The notes beneath the pieces are model-generated. The model was not told where the DNA came from. It saw only the letters and a program-made list of their open reading frames with translations, and did no database searches. Positions 43,636 through 52,581 of a stretch of DNA of 64,000 bases are shown here, one piece after another (positions within the stretch are counted from its first letter, which is position 1; each line of letters starts with the position of its first letter). Origin of the DNA: Flavobacterium sp. JAD_PAG50586_2 (GTDB taxonomy: Bacteria; Bacteroidota; Bacteroidia; Flavobacteriales; Flavobacteriaceae); assembly GCA_023213215.1 (NCBI GenBank), contig CP096136.1:1612001-1676000 (forward strand). Reading direction: 5' to 3'. The position numbers were made by a program, and so were the translations under genes.

Positions 43636-45189
43636 TTAAAGATCAAATTTAATTCCCTGTGCCAACGGAAGGCTGGTGGTATAATTGATCGTATTCGTTT
43701 GTCTTCTCATATATACTTTCCAGGCGTCTGAACCTGATTCACGGCCGCCGCCTGTTTCTTTTTCACCACCAAAAGCACCGCCAATTTCAGCTCCTGAAGT
43801 TCCAATGTTTACGTTAGCGATTCCACAATCGGAACCTGCTACTGATAGGAAAGCCTCAGCTTCACGAAGGTTGTTCGTCATGATGGCAGATGATAATCCC
43901 TGCGCAACACCATTCTGAACATCGATAGCATTGGTTACATCGCCTGAATATTTCAATAAATACAATACCGGTGCAAATGTTTCGTGCTGAACGATTTCGT
44001 ATGAATTGTTGGCTTCAGCGATTGCCGGTTTTACATAGCAGCCACTTTCATAACCCTCGCCTGAAAGAACACCACCTTCTACAAGGATTTTTCCACCTTC
44101 TTCTACCACTTTTGATAAGGCTTTGTTGTACATTTCTACTGCGTGTGTATCGATAAGTGGACCAACATGGTTGTTTTGATCCAATGGATTTCCGATTCTT
44201 AACTGTCCGTAAGCACCAACGATGGCATCTCTTACTTTGTCATAAATACTTTCGTGGATGATTAAACGACGGGTTGAGGTACAACGTTGTCCTGCAGTTC
44301 CAACAGCACCAAATACAGCTCCGATAACCGTCATTTTGATATCGGCATCAGGAGTTACGATGATGGCGTTGTTTCCGCCTAATTCCAATAAAGAGTTTCC
44401 TAAACGGGCTGCACAAGCCTGGGCAACAATTTTACCCATATGGGTTGAACCTGTAGCCGAAACTAGAGGGATTCTTTTATCGTGTGTCATTAGTTCACCT
44501 ACTTTATAATCGCCGTTGATTAAGCAGGAGATTCCTTCCGGAAGGTTATTTTCTTTTAATACTTCGGCAATGATGTTTTGACAGGCAATTCCGCATAACG
44601 GAGTTTTTTCAGAAGGTTTCCAAACGCATACATCACCACAAATCCAGGCTAAAGCCGTATTCCAAGCCCAAACTGCTACCGGAAAGTTAAATGCAGAAAT
44701 GATTCCGACAACTCCAAGCGGATGGTATTGTTCGTACATTCTATGGCCAGGACGTTCTGAGTGCATGGTTAATCCGTGTAACTGACGAGACAAACCAACA
44801 GCGAAATCACAGATATCAATCATTTCCTGAACTTCTCCGTAACCTTCCTGTAAGGATTTCCCCATTTCGTAAGAAACCAATTTTCCAAGAGGTTCTTTTT
44901 TCTCGCGTAATTTTTGTCCAAACTGGCGTACGATTTCACCACGCTGTGGCGCCGGCATTAAGCGGAATGTTTTAAAAGCTTCGGTGGCGGATTGCATTAC
45001 TTTTTCGTAATCTGCTGCTGTGGATGCCTTTACTTTTCCGATAAGTTGTCCGTCTACTGGTGAATGGGAATCGAAGGTTTCGCCGTTGGAAAACCATTGG
45101 TTTCCGGTAGAAGTTCCTTCGTTTATAGCTTTTACTCCAAGAATTTCCAGAGCTTCGGTCATGCCGAATTGTTGAGCAATTGTTGACAT
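43636..45189 (-). CDS. Aldehyde dehydrogenase, ALDH7 (antiquitin-like) family
   Basis: A 517-residue NAD(P)-dependent dehydrogenase. The catalytic cysteine is Cys303 in GTAGQRCTSTRRL and the general base is Glu269 in LLELGGNNAI. The stretches PLGVVGIISAFNFPVAVWAW, GAEIGGAFGGEKETGGGRES and SLPLAQGIKF are close to human antiquitin (ALDH7A1), which oxidises alpha-aminoadipic semialdehyde in lysine breakdown. A lysine-degrading role is therefore likely, but the neighbour is a kynurenine-pathway gene, so another semialdehyde is possible. Transcribed on the minus strand, 211 bases after the dioxygenase gene. Confidence 0.93.
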   Translation of the reverse strand: MSTIAQQFGMTEALEILGVKAINEGTSTGNQWFSNGETFDSHSPVDGQLIGKVKASTAADYEKVMQSATEAFKTFRLMPAPQRGEIVRQFGQKLREKKEPLGKLVSYEMGKSLQEGYGEVQEMIDICDFAVGLSRQLHGLTMHSERPGHRMYEQYHPLGVVGIISAFNFPVAVWAWNTALAWICGDVCVWKPSEKTPLCGIACQNIIAEVLKENNLPEGISCLINGDYKVGELMTHDKRIPLVSATGSTHMGKIVAQACAARLGNSLLELGGNNAIIVTPDADIKMTVIGAVFGAVGTAGQRCTSTRRLIIHESIYDKVRDAIVGAYGQLRIGNPLDQNNHVGPLIDTHAVEMYNKALSKVVEEGGKILVEGGVLSGEGYESGCYVKPAIAEANNSYEIVQHETFAPVLYLLKYSGDVTNAIDVQNGVAQGLSSAIMTNNLREAEAFLSVAGSDCGIANVNIGTSGAEIGGAFGGEKETGGGRESGSDAWKVYMRRQTNTINYTTSLPLAQGIKFDL

Positions 45190-45312
45190 TGTAGTATGTA
45201 AGTTTATTTGTTTGTATAATTTATGACTGCAAAAGTAATGGTTTTTACTTAATTGCGATGGGTGACAGAAAATAGAATGTAGAAAATAGCCTATAGACCA
45301 ATTACGTCTCGT

Positions 45313-45360
45313 TAGCCCCGATAGGAGCGAGCTACCTCGTAGCGCGGATAGCGGGAGGAT
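45313..45360 (+). ncRNA. Dispersed structured element resembling the Flavo-1 RNA motif, short copy
   Basis: TAGCCCCGATAGGAGCG...GCGGATAGCGGGAG shares its frame with the copy at 27791-27872. GAGCTAC/GTAGC around the centre can pair as an inner hairpin and CCCCG with CGGG as the outer. It lies in the gap between the dioxygenase and dehydrogenase genes. Confidence 0.45.
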
Positions 45361-45400
45361 ATTTCCTAAATAGCAGATTAGTGCCGCTTCCTGTTAAGAA

Positions 45401-45937
45401 TTACCGGGCCGTAAACCTTGGGTCGGATTCCATTACTGTACCACATTTTTCACAGGTTCGGAGTTCTTTGGAATTATAGAAATGGTCAAAATGCTGCAGG
45501 AAATCTTTTTCGATATCCGTTAGCGGGAAATAGACTTCGTAAAGTTTGTTGTTGCAGTTATCGCAGAACCACAGTAAACCATCCTTGGCATCCGATCCGA
45601 CTCTTTTTCTTTCTATTACCAATCCAATTGATCCTTCGCTTCTATTGGGAGAATGCGGTGTTTTTGCCGGATGGAGGTACATATCGCCTGCCGAAAGTGT
45701 CATCGCTTTGCGTTCTCCGTTGTCCTGGACATAGACTGTAATTTCGCCTTCGAGCTGGTAGAATAGCTCTTCGGTTTCGTTGTAGTGGTAGTCTTTCCTT
45801 GCATTCGGACCGGCAACAACCATTACGATATAATCTTCTGAGTCGACGTATATATTCTTATTGCCAACCGGTGGTTTTAATAGGTGTCGGTTTTCTTCAA
45901 TCCATTTGGTAAGGTTGAAGGGTTTTGGTATTGCCAT
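45401..45937 (-). CDS. nbaC: 3-hydroxyanthranilate 3,4-dioxygenase
   Basis: A 178-residue cupin enzyme that opens the ring of 3-hydroxyanthranilate, giving the precursor of quinolinate (NAD synthesis) or of further degradation in the kynurenine pathway. Iron ligands are His51, Glu57 (YHYNETEELF) and His95 (TPHSPNR), the same numbers as in the Cupriavidus enzyme. A second, rubredoxin-like metal site is complete: CDNC at 125-128 and CEKC at 162-165. The protein length matches the bacterial two-metal type. Confidence 0.96.
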   Translation of the reverse strand: MAIPKPFNLTKWIEENRHLLKPPVGNKNIYVDSEDYIVMVVAGPNARKDYHYNETEELFYQLEGEITVYVQDNGERKAMTLSAGDMYLHPAKTPHSPNRSEGSIGLVIERKRVGSDAKDGLLWFCDNCNNKLYEVYFPLTDIEKDFLQHFDHFYNSKELRTCEKCGTVMESDPRFTAR

Positions 45938-46037
45938 GGTAAAACGTTTTTATTTAATTTCGTTCAGTTCGCCATCTTGATGGCTCGGGTCGTCAATTCG
46001 ACCGAAAGGTTTTGGGTGACTAAGTTACAAAAAATAA

Positions 46038-46062
46038 AAAGGTTAGCTCTCACTAACCTTTA
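46038..46062 (-). terminator. Intrinsic terminator after the endonuclease-fold gene
   Basis: AAAGGTTAG and CTAACCTTT form a 9-bp stem with a 6-base loop, followed on the minus strand by a T-rich run. It lies 9 bases after the stop. Confidence 0.82.
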
Positions 46063-46070
46063 TATAACTA

Positions 46071-47179
46071 TTATTTTGCTTCCTTAATTAGGTAGATATA
46101 AGATGGGAAGTGGTCACTGTATCCAATTTCTGTGTTGCTGTGCCGAAGCGGATAGCCTTTGTATTGGCCAGACGGTGTTATCATATAAGGTCTGTTGCAA
46201 ATTCCGGCTTTCCAATAACGGAAAGACGAAAAATCTTTTTTAAGGAATGTTTCTGAAACCATGATCTGGTCAAAAATATCGCCGGCATCACGGTAGAAAA
46301 GTGTTGCATTCCCTTTGTAGAACATTTCCTCAAACGGATTATATACACCAAATTCCTTTACTTCTGACTGTTTTCGTTTGGCGCCAATGCCTTCTTTTAC
46401 ACTTTTATTGTAGCTTCCGTCGTTTAAGTCGCCCATGGTTATGATTTTGGCATTGGGATTAATCTTGTAGATGGAATCCATTATTTTTCGGTTTAGCCTG
46501 CCTGCCGCTTCACGGGAAGGAGAACTTTTTTCTCACCACCCGAACGGGAAGGCCAGTGGTTTACCAAAATATTAACCTCTTCACCATCAAGGAAACCTGT
46601 AACTAATAAGATATCACGAGTGTATATTCGGTCAAGATTTTTATCTACTTCTGATTTGTCATCCGAGGCATCATCTGAGGTGTTTTTTTCTTTAGCATTG
46701 TTATTCAGCTGATTTTTATAGATTAACAACGGAATGTTTTTATAACTGGTAGGTTTAAAATGTTTCTTTTGATATAAAAAGCCAACATCAATCCCCCTAC
46801 GGTCCGGAGAGTCGAAATGAACTATACCATAGTCCTTATTAATAAGGAGTGGCTCTTTTACCAAATCTTCCAAAACCCTCCTGTTTTCTATTTCGCAACA
46901 TCCAATCAATGTTGGGGAATTGCCTGGGTTTTCACTGGTTCCTATTTCAGAAAGTACTCTTGCTAAATTGTGCAGCTTTTGTTTGTATTTGGCAGAAGTC
47001 CAGCTTTGTGCTCCTTTTGGAAGCCACTCTTCATCATTGTTTGTACCTTTGATTGTGTCGAACAAATTTTCCAGGTTATAAAAGGCAACCGTATGCACAA
47101 TATACTTTTTTGCCTGCGCATTTGCCCCTGAAATTGCGAATAAAACAAGGAAAACGGCTATTAATTTTCTAATTCTCAT
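46071..47179 (-). CDS. Endonuclease/exonuclease/phosphatase (EEP) family protein, frame broken by a one-base deletion
   Basis: An exported protein with a signal peptide (MRIRKLIAVFLVLFAISGANA). EEP motifs in the N-terminal part are VAFYNLENLFDT and CCEIENRRVLED; VNHWPSRSGGEKK follows. The frame breaks at an A6 run (46526-46531) and continues SSPSREAAGRLNRKI, then ITMGDLND and SDHFPSYI, the GDxND and DH catalytic motifs. One more A gives about 369 residues. The fold hydrolyses phosphodiester or phosphomonoester bonds in nucleic acids or lipids. It is divergent from a TonB-dependent receptor gene; 139 bases separate the two starts. The frameshift is probably a sequencing error. Confidence 0.87.
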
Positions 47180-47224
47180 AATATGTATATTAATTTAATG
47201 TCAAGTTTTTTACAAACTTCGAGC

Positions 47225-47260
47225 CAAAAGTAGTATATATTATTAAAAGATGTACATTTG
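47225..47260. promoter_or_regulatory. Candidate divergent -7 elements
   Basis: TACTTTTG on the minus strand (47225-47232) and TACATTTG on the plus strand (47253-47260) both match TAnnTTTG and would serve the EEP gene and the receptor gene. No clear TTTG partner is found for either. Confidence 0.4.
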
Positions 47261-47318
47261 TCGGCTGTTAAGTTTGTATTAAGCTTACAGTCAGAGAAAA
47301 ATTAACTTTATTTTATTT

Positions 47319-50123
47319 ATGAAAAAACTTGTTATTAGTACATTATTCGTAATGCAAGTGCTTTTTAGTTTTGCACAGACAGCAACCGGAATTACAGGAA
47401 AAGTTGTAGATTCTAAAACTCAGAAGCCACTACAAAACGTTGTCGCTTCTATTCAAAACACCAGTTTGAGTGCCTTGACAGACGCTACCGGAGCCTTTAC
47501 CTTTAAGGAAGCACCAAATGGCAGCCAATTACTACAGATTAAAAGTGCCGGATTCAAAGATCAGTTACTTACAGTAGATGTGGTAGAAGGAAAAGTATTG
47601 GACTTAGGGGTTGTTGTTCTGGAAGAGGACATAACATCAGAGCAGCAGTTAAGTTTGGTAACGATTACCGAAAATGACTTGGGTGATGATAACAGTGGAT
47701 CTGAAAGTACTTCAGGATTGTTACAGGCAACAAGAGACGTTTATCAACAGGCCGCTGCGTTTAACTGGGGACAATCCCGTTTTAGGATCAGAGGTTTAGA
47801 TAATGAATATGGAGTTACCATGATTAATGGTGTCTCAATGAATAAACTATATGACGGAAGACCGCAATGGAGCAATTGGGGAGGTTTAAATGATGCTACA
47901 CGTAACCAGGAATTTACGATGGGTTCTGCTCCTTCAGATTATACATTCGGAAGTGCGTTGGGAACTCAGGAAATAAATGCCAGAGCCTCAATTTACCGTC
48001 CGGGATCAAGAATCTCAATGTCGGGAACTAACACAAACTACAGTTGGAGAACCATGGGAACGTACGCCTCTGGCTTAAACCAAAACGGCTGGGCTTTTGT
48101 AGTTTCTGCTTCAAGAAGATGGGCTAAGGAAGGTTACTTCGAAGGAACTGACTATAGTGCGAATTCATTATTTGCAAGTGTTGAGAAAAAATTCAACGAA
48201 AAACACAGTTTAAACTTTACCTCTATCTACGCTGAAAACAGCAGAGGGAAATCATCACCAAATACAAAAGAAGTAACCGATTTAATGGGAATTAAGTACA
48301 GTTCCTATTGGGGATGGCAAGATGGTAAAAAACGTAATTCAAGAGATAAGGATGTAAACGAGCCAATGGTGATATTATCCCACTACTGGAAGTTAACAGA
48401 CAGAACCAACCTGAATACCAATTTGGCCTACCAAACCGGGCGTATAGCTAACTCTAGATTGGAGAATCCGATAGGAAATAATCCGGATCCAACTTATTAT
48501 AGAAAACTGCCTAGTTACTTTCTTAATGATCCTACACAATACGTAACACTTCCAGGTTCTACAGACCCAATCAATCCTAATGCAATATTGGCAGAACAAG
48601 AGTTTCGTGCTAACAGCCAAATCGACTGGAACGCAATGTACATTGCCAATCAGAATACTGCATTCCAAGGACAGGCAGCTTATGCATTGACCGAGCAACG
48701 TAATGATGACGATACCTTTACAGCTAATATGTTGTTAAACAGTTCTTTGTCAAACAACATCAGCTTTAATGCCGGTGTAAACTTCAGAAAACTGAAATCA
48801 CATAATTATGCTGTTATTACCGATTTATTAGGAGCAGATTATTTCCTGAATGTAGATAGCTTCTATACCGATATCAATAACATGCAGTTTGACTTAAACA
48901 ATCCGAATGCCCGAATCGAAGAAGGTGGAACTGCCGGATACAATTATAATTTATTTGCGAATGTGGTCGATGGGTTTACCCAATTCAAATTCAACTACAG
49001 TAAATTTGATTTCTACCTGGCTCAAAATTTTTCAAGGTCTGAATACCAAAGAGAAGGTTTGTACAAAAGCGGAAACTATGCAGAGAACTCTTTCGGAAAA
49101 GGAGACTCTAAGGTTTTTGAAAACTTTGGATTTAAAGGTGGTTTAACTTTTAAGGCATCAGGCCAACATTACTTCGATTTCAATGGAATGTATATGACAA
49201 AAGCACCTAACCTTAGAAATACATTTTACAATTCTAGAAGAAGTAATGAATTTACAGAAAATCTCGTAAGTGAAAACATAGTGAGTGCAGATGCAAGTTA
49301 TATCTTGAGAATGCCTAAATTTAAGGCAAGGATAACCGGTTTCTTCTCGAGAGTTAAGGATGCTACCGAAATTGCATTTTTCTATGCAGAAAATGTTAGT
49401 GATAATGAAGGTGATGAAGATTCATTCATTACAGAAATTGCAACAGGTATCCAAAAACAAAATCTTGGAGGAGAGTTTGGTGTGGAGTATCAAATTACTT
49501 CTACCATTAAAGCAACAGCGGCGGCATCTTATGGACAGTACATTTACTCAGGAAATGCTAAATTGCAGACAAGTGATGACGCTTTAGCAGCCGCAGGACA
49601 AAGCCCGTTGACTGATTTTGGAACCGTTTACCTTAAAAATTACCACCAACCTGGAATGCCACAACAGGCTTATTCCTTCGGGTTAGAATACCGTGATCCG
49701 AAATTCTGGTGGATTGGTGCCAATGTGAATTACTTATCTGATAGCTATATCAGTGTTTCTAAAATCATGCGTACCGATAATTTCAGTATTGATAATGCAA
49801 CAGGAGACAATTATTCGGGAGCTACACCTGAAACTGTTAGAGACATATTAAGACAGGAAAAATTCGACAGTTTTACATTAGTAAACCTTACTGGTGGAAA
49901 ATCATGGAGAATCAGCAGCAAAAGCAGAGATACATTCGGATTATTTGCTTCTGTAAATAATATTTTTGATGTGGATTACAAAACAGGTGGATTTGAACAA
50001 TCAAGAAAAGCCACTTTCCCTGATTTGCAGGCGGATAATGCTAATGGAACACCATCATTTGGTCCTAAATATTTCTATGGTTATGGAAGAACATATTTCG
50101 TTAACTTCTACATTAACTTCTAA
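47319..50123 (+). CDS. TonB-dependent receptor with carboxypeptidase-like regulatory domain
   Basis: A 934-residue outer-membrane receptor. After the signal peptide (to about 20) comes a CarboxypepD_reg-like domain (GITGKVVDSKTQKPLQNVVA), a plug domain (QSRFRIRGLDNEYGVTMING) and a 22-strand-type barrel region ending in an aromatic-rich terminus (YGYGRTYFVNFYINF). Such receptors import siderophores, vitamins, oligosaccharides or peptides with energy from TonB. No SusD-type partner follows; instead two lipoproteins are encoded directly downstream, 10 and 5 bases apart, and an EEP enzyme divergently. The ligand is unknown. Confidence 0.93.
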   Translation: MKKLVISTLFVMQVLFSFAQTATGITGKVVDSKTQKPLQNVVASIQNTSLSALTDATGAFTFKEAPNGSQLLQIKSAGFKDQLLTVDVVEGKVLDLGVVVLEEDITSEQQLSLVTITENDLGDDNSGSESTSGLLQATRDVYQQAAAFNWGQSRFRIRGLDNEYGVTMINGVSMNKLYDGRPQWSNWGGLNDATRNQEFTMGSAPSDYTFGSALGTQEINARASIYRPGSRISMSGTNTNYSWRTMGTYASGLNQNGWAFVVSASRRWAKEGYFEGTDYSANSLFASVEKKFNEKHSLNFTSIYAENSRGKSSPNTKEVTDLMGIKYSSYWGWQDGKKRNSRDKDVNEPMVILSHYWKLTDRTNLNTNLAYQTGRIANSRLENPIGNNPDPTYYRKLPSYFLNDPTQYVTLPGSTDPINPNAILAEQEFRANSQIDWNAMYIANQNTAFQGQAAYALTEQRNDDDTFTANMLLNSSLSNNISFNAGVNFRKLKSHNYAVITDLLGADYFLNVDSFYTDINNMQFDLNNPNARIEEGGTAGYNYNLFANVVDGFTQFKFNYSKFDFYLAQNFSRSEYQREGLYKSGNYAENSFGKGDSKVFENFGFKGGLTFKASGQHYFDFNGMYMTKAPNLRNTFYNSRRSNEFTENLVSENIVSADASYILRMPKFKARITGFFSRVKDATEIAFFYAENVSDNEGDEDSFITEIATGIQKQNLGGEFGVEYQITSTIKATAAASYGQYIYSGNAKLQTSDDALAAAGQSPLTDFGTVYLKNYHQPGMPQQAYSFGLEYRDPKFWWIGANVNYLSDSYISVSKIMRTDNFSIDNATGDNYSGATPETVRDILRQEKFDSFTLVNLTGGKSWRISSKSRDTFGLFASVNNIFDVDYKTGGFEQSRKATFPDLQADNANGTPSFGPKYFYGYGRTYFVNFYINF

Positions 50124-50133
50124 AAAAAATACT

Positions 50134-50760
50134 ATGAAAATTAAATTTTTAAAAACAATGTTCTTGTTCGTACTTACTTCAACGGTATTAACAGGTTGTG
50201 TAGGAGAGGATGATTACGCAATCCCTACAGTCTTTGATTACCACTTTAGCGAAGGGTTTTCTGATTCGCCAATCGGTAGTGGTTCTAATGAAGTGCCAAT
50301 TGCTTTAGAAGGATGGGTTAATTATAATGCAACAGCAACCCGTTTATGGCATGCAAGAGCATTTTCAAATAACACTTACGCTGAGTTTTCTTCATTTTAT
50401 TCTGCAACAGGAAGTAATGATGTTGCCTGGTTAATTACGCCGGCCATTGATTTAACAACAACCAGCGGCGAGGTTTTATCGTTTATTACTAAAACAAGGT
50501 TTGCAAACGGATATCCACTAACCGCTTTTGTTTCTACAGATTATGATGGAACAACAGCTGGAATTGCAACAGCAACCTGGACAGCCATTCCTTTTACAGC
50601 GCCAACAGCGGACGATGTGTTTACCAATAGTGGAAATATTGACTTGAGTGGTGTGGCGTATGATAGTGATAATGTTAGAATTGCATTCAAATATACCGGA
50701 AGCAAAGCAGGTGTAACTACCACGCTTCAATTAGATAATATTAAGATTTCTAAAAACTAA
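50134..50760 (+). CDS. DUF5017/choice-of-anchor J type lipoprotein
   Basis: The ATG at 50134 is chosen because it begins the lipoprotein signal (MKIKFLKTMFLFVLTSTVLT, then GC); an upstream in-frame stretch belongs to the receptor gene in another frame. The protein has 208 residues. After the lipid cysteine come VGEDDY and one beta-sandwich domain with AWLITPAIDL and LQLDNIKI, the choice-of-anchor J or DUF5017 pattern. Its C-terminal module resembles that of the next lipoprotein. It is probably a surface-exposed accessory of the upstream receptor. Confidence 0.82.
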   Translation: MKIKFLKTMFLFVLTSTVLTGCVGEDDYAIPTVFDYHFSEGFSDSPIGSGSNEVPIALEGWVNYNATATRLWHARAFSNNTYAEFSSFYSATGSNDVAWLITPAIDLTTTSGEVLSFITKTRFANGYPLTAFVSTDYDGTTAGIATATWTAIPFTAPTADDVFTNSGNIDLSGVAYDSDNVRIAFKYTGSKAGVTTTLQLDNIKISKN

Positions 50761-50765
50761 TAGCT

Positions 50766-52139
50766 ATGAAAAATTTAAAACTACTGTTAACCGCAGCCGT
50801 GTTTGCTACTTTTGCAAGCTGCATTAACGATGATTATTATGAAGCACCTGATTTGTCAGGCGATTGTGTAAGCATTCCTAAAACCAAGGAAGTTGCTGAT
50901 ATTACAAATGCCGCTACAGCTTCTGCACTACCTTACACTACAAGTGAAACAGTTATAGATTACATCGAAGCTTATGTTACTTCAAGTGATGAAGGCGGTA
51001 ATTTTTACAAATCAATATCTATGATGTCTTTAGACGGTACAAAGGGATTCAGTATGCCGGTGGATAACTATAACCTGTTTAACGAATTTGAACCAGGCAG
51101 AAAAGTGACCATCAAGTTGGATAAAAACAGGTACATCAACAAACAACACGGATCAACTGTAATCGGTTCTGTATACAGCGGTGGTGTAGGTAGAATTTCT
51201 GGAGTAGAATATAAAAATGTAATTTTAAGGTCATGTGAAGATGTTGAGGAAAATACTATTGTTAAAAACCTTACCGTTGCACAGGCAAAAAACGATCAGT
51301 ATTTAAACATGCTGATTGAATTTGATGCGGTTCAGTTCACCGATCCATCTTTAGGTAAAAAATATTACGATGCTTCTTTAAATAGTATTGGTGGTGCTAC
51401 TAATCACGAAATAACTGATCAATTCGGAAACAAGGTAATTGTTAGGGTAAGTGAATATGCAAAATTTGCTGGAGGAAAAATTCCTCGTGGCAATGGTAAG
51501 CTTCGCGGTGTAATGACAAAATACAACAGTGATTACCAATTTATGATCAGAACGTTAGCAGATGTTAAGATTACTGACGAAGGAAGATTGGATATCGATT
51601 TAGCTGCTCCAATCGTTGGTACAGCATTAGTTTATGGTGGATCAATGACTGAGAGTTTTACTTCTTATGCAACAAACCTACAGATCTTTCCTAAGTACAT
51701 CAATGATGCAGCAATAGGAAGCCGTTACTGGCAGGTTAAAACATTTGGTGGTAACAAATACATCCAGATGTCCTCTTTTGGAGGAACAGCAGAAGCTAAC
51801 CGATCTTTATTCATAGTTCCTGTGGATATGGGAGCAGCTAGTACGATGACATTTAAGACGTCTGCAGGGTTTGATAACGGAAGTGTTTTGAAAGTATATT
51901 ATACTACAAATTATACACCGGGCGCGCAGATTACCACAGCAACCTTGACAAACATTACTTCCAGCTTTACAATTCCGACCGGACCTGCTTCTGGGTATGC
52001 TACAGGATTTACAGCAGCGGGAGTATACAATATCCCGGCAGCGTTGTCTGGAAATGGATATTTTGTATTTGAATATGTGGGTAACGGAAATGGTGGCCCA
52101 ACAACAACAATGCAAATTGATGACATTGTTATAAACTAA
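50766..52139 (+). CDS. DUF5689 domain lipoprotein
   Basis: A 457-residue lipoprotein (signal ending in TFASC). Residues about 40-275 match DUF5689 as I know it (DYIEAYVTSSDEGGNFYKSI, then IGSVYSGGVGRISGVEYKN), a beta-barrel of OB-fold type. The C-terminal part (about 290-457) is a choice-of-anchor J-like sandwich resembling the preceding lipoprotein. DUF5689 proteins occur beside TonB-dependent receptors and secreted nucleases in flavobacteria. An OB fold would suit nucleic-acid binding, but this is inference. It ends the receptor operon at a strong terminator. Confidence 0.87.
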   Translation: MKNLKLLLTAAVFATFASCINDDYYEAPDLSGDCVSIPKTKEVADITNAATASALPYTTSETVIDYIEAYVTSSDEGGNFYKSISMMSLDGTKGFSMPVDNYNLFNEFEPGRKVTIKLDKNRYINKQHGSTVIGSVYSGGVGRISGVEYKNVILRSCEDVEENTIVKNLTVAQAKNDQYLNMLIEFDAVQFTDPSLGKKYYDASLNSIGGATNHEITDQFGNKVIVRVSEYAKFAGGKIPRGNGKLRGVMTKYNSDYQFMIRTLADVKITDEGRLDIDLAAPIVGTALVYGGSMTESFTSYATNLQIFPKYINDAAIGSRYWQVKTFGGNKYIQMSSFGGTAEANRSLFIVPVDMGAASTMTFKTSAGFDNGSVLKVYYTTNYTPGAQITTATLTNITSSFTIPTGPASGYATGFTAAGVYNIPAALSGNGYFVFEYVGNGNGGPTTTMQIDDIVIN

Positions 52140-52162
52140 GATTTAAAGACATTTTTGAATAT

Positions 52163-52193
52163 AAAGGGCTCCGAATTTCGGGGCTCTTTTTTT
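52163..52193 (+). terminator. Intrinsic terminator of the receptor operon
   Basis: AAAGGGCTCCGAA and TTCGGGGCTCTTT pair over 13 bp with two G-U pairs and a 1-base loop (in practice a slightly larger loop), followed by seven or more T. Confidence 0.88.
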
Positions 52194-52215
52194 ATACCCG
52201 TATTTTCTAGTTTTA

Positions 52216-52282
52216 AAAGCGTTTAATCAGCGATAGTTATTGAAATAAGGTATCCTGTTAAGGATTACCCATTAAGCGCTTT
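52216..52282. repeat. Nested inverted repeats in the gene-free gap
   Basis: AAAGCGTTTAAT (52216-52227) and ATTAAGCGCTTT (52271-52282) are complementary with one mismatch. Between them GGTATCC and GGATTACC can pair around the loop TGTTAA. This forms a potential two-stem structure in an otherwise gene-free 0.7 kb gap. Confidence 0.55.
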
Positions 52283-52384
52283 ATATCAGCCGGCATGTGT
52301 CGAGTTTTATACAACTATATTCGGCCAGAAGTATCTCCTTTACTCAAAGGGTGGTCAGTACGGGGCTGAAGATACTTAACCTCC

Positions 52385-52581
52385 GGTCTAAAGGTGGTTC
52401 TAAGGTGTCTATAGGTACTTATACAGGTGTCTAAAGGCCCTTGGTAAGGTACCTAAAGGGGTTCTATAGCTACCTCGAGCTGCTTATATACCTACCTCGA
52501 GGTACCTGTGTAGCCACATCCAGGCACTTATATAGGGGGCTCGAGGGGGTAAGAAGGGGGTATAGGGGCCTGCCCAGGGGG
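52385..52581. repeat. Degenerate 22-nt tandem array, nine units
   Basis: Nine consecutive units of 22 bases (one of 21) fill 197 bases. Each is two half-units of 10-12 bases, most centred on a palindrome such as CTCGAG, CTATAG or CTAAAG, or on TTATAT, with flanks ACC or AGGT. Examples are ACCTAAAGGG, ACCTCGAGGT and ACTTATATAGGG. The units are diverged and none is identical. The array is much more GC-rich than its surroundings and carries no supported gene. The function is unknown; see the findings. Confidence 0.7.

Noticed and set aside
45955..46020. Possible regulatory element in the gap upstream of the dioxygenase gene
   Set aside because: Short pairings such as CCATCTTGATGG and GTCGTCAATTCGAC exist, but no known element or promoter motif could be recognised.
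49966..50133. Upstream extension of the DUF5017-type lipoprotein
   Set aside because: The extension lies inside the receptor gene in another frame; the ATG at 50134 begins a proper lipoprotein signal.
52385..52581. CRISPR array
   Set aside because: The units are contiguous and diverged, with no unique spacers between constant repeats, and no cas genes lie nearby.
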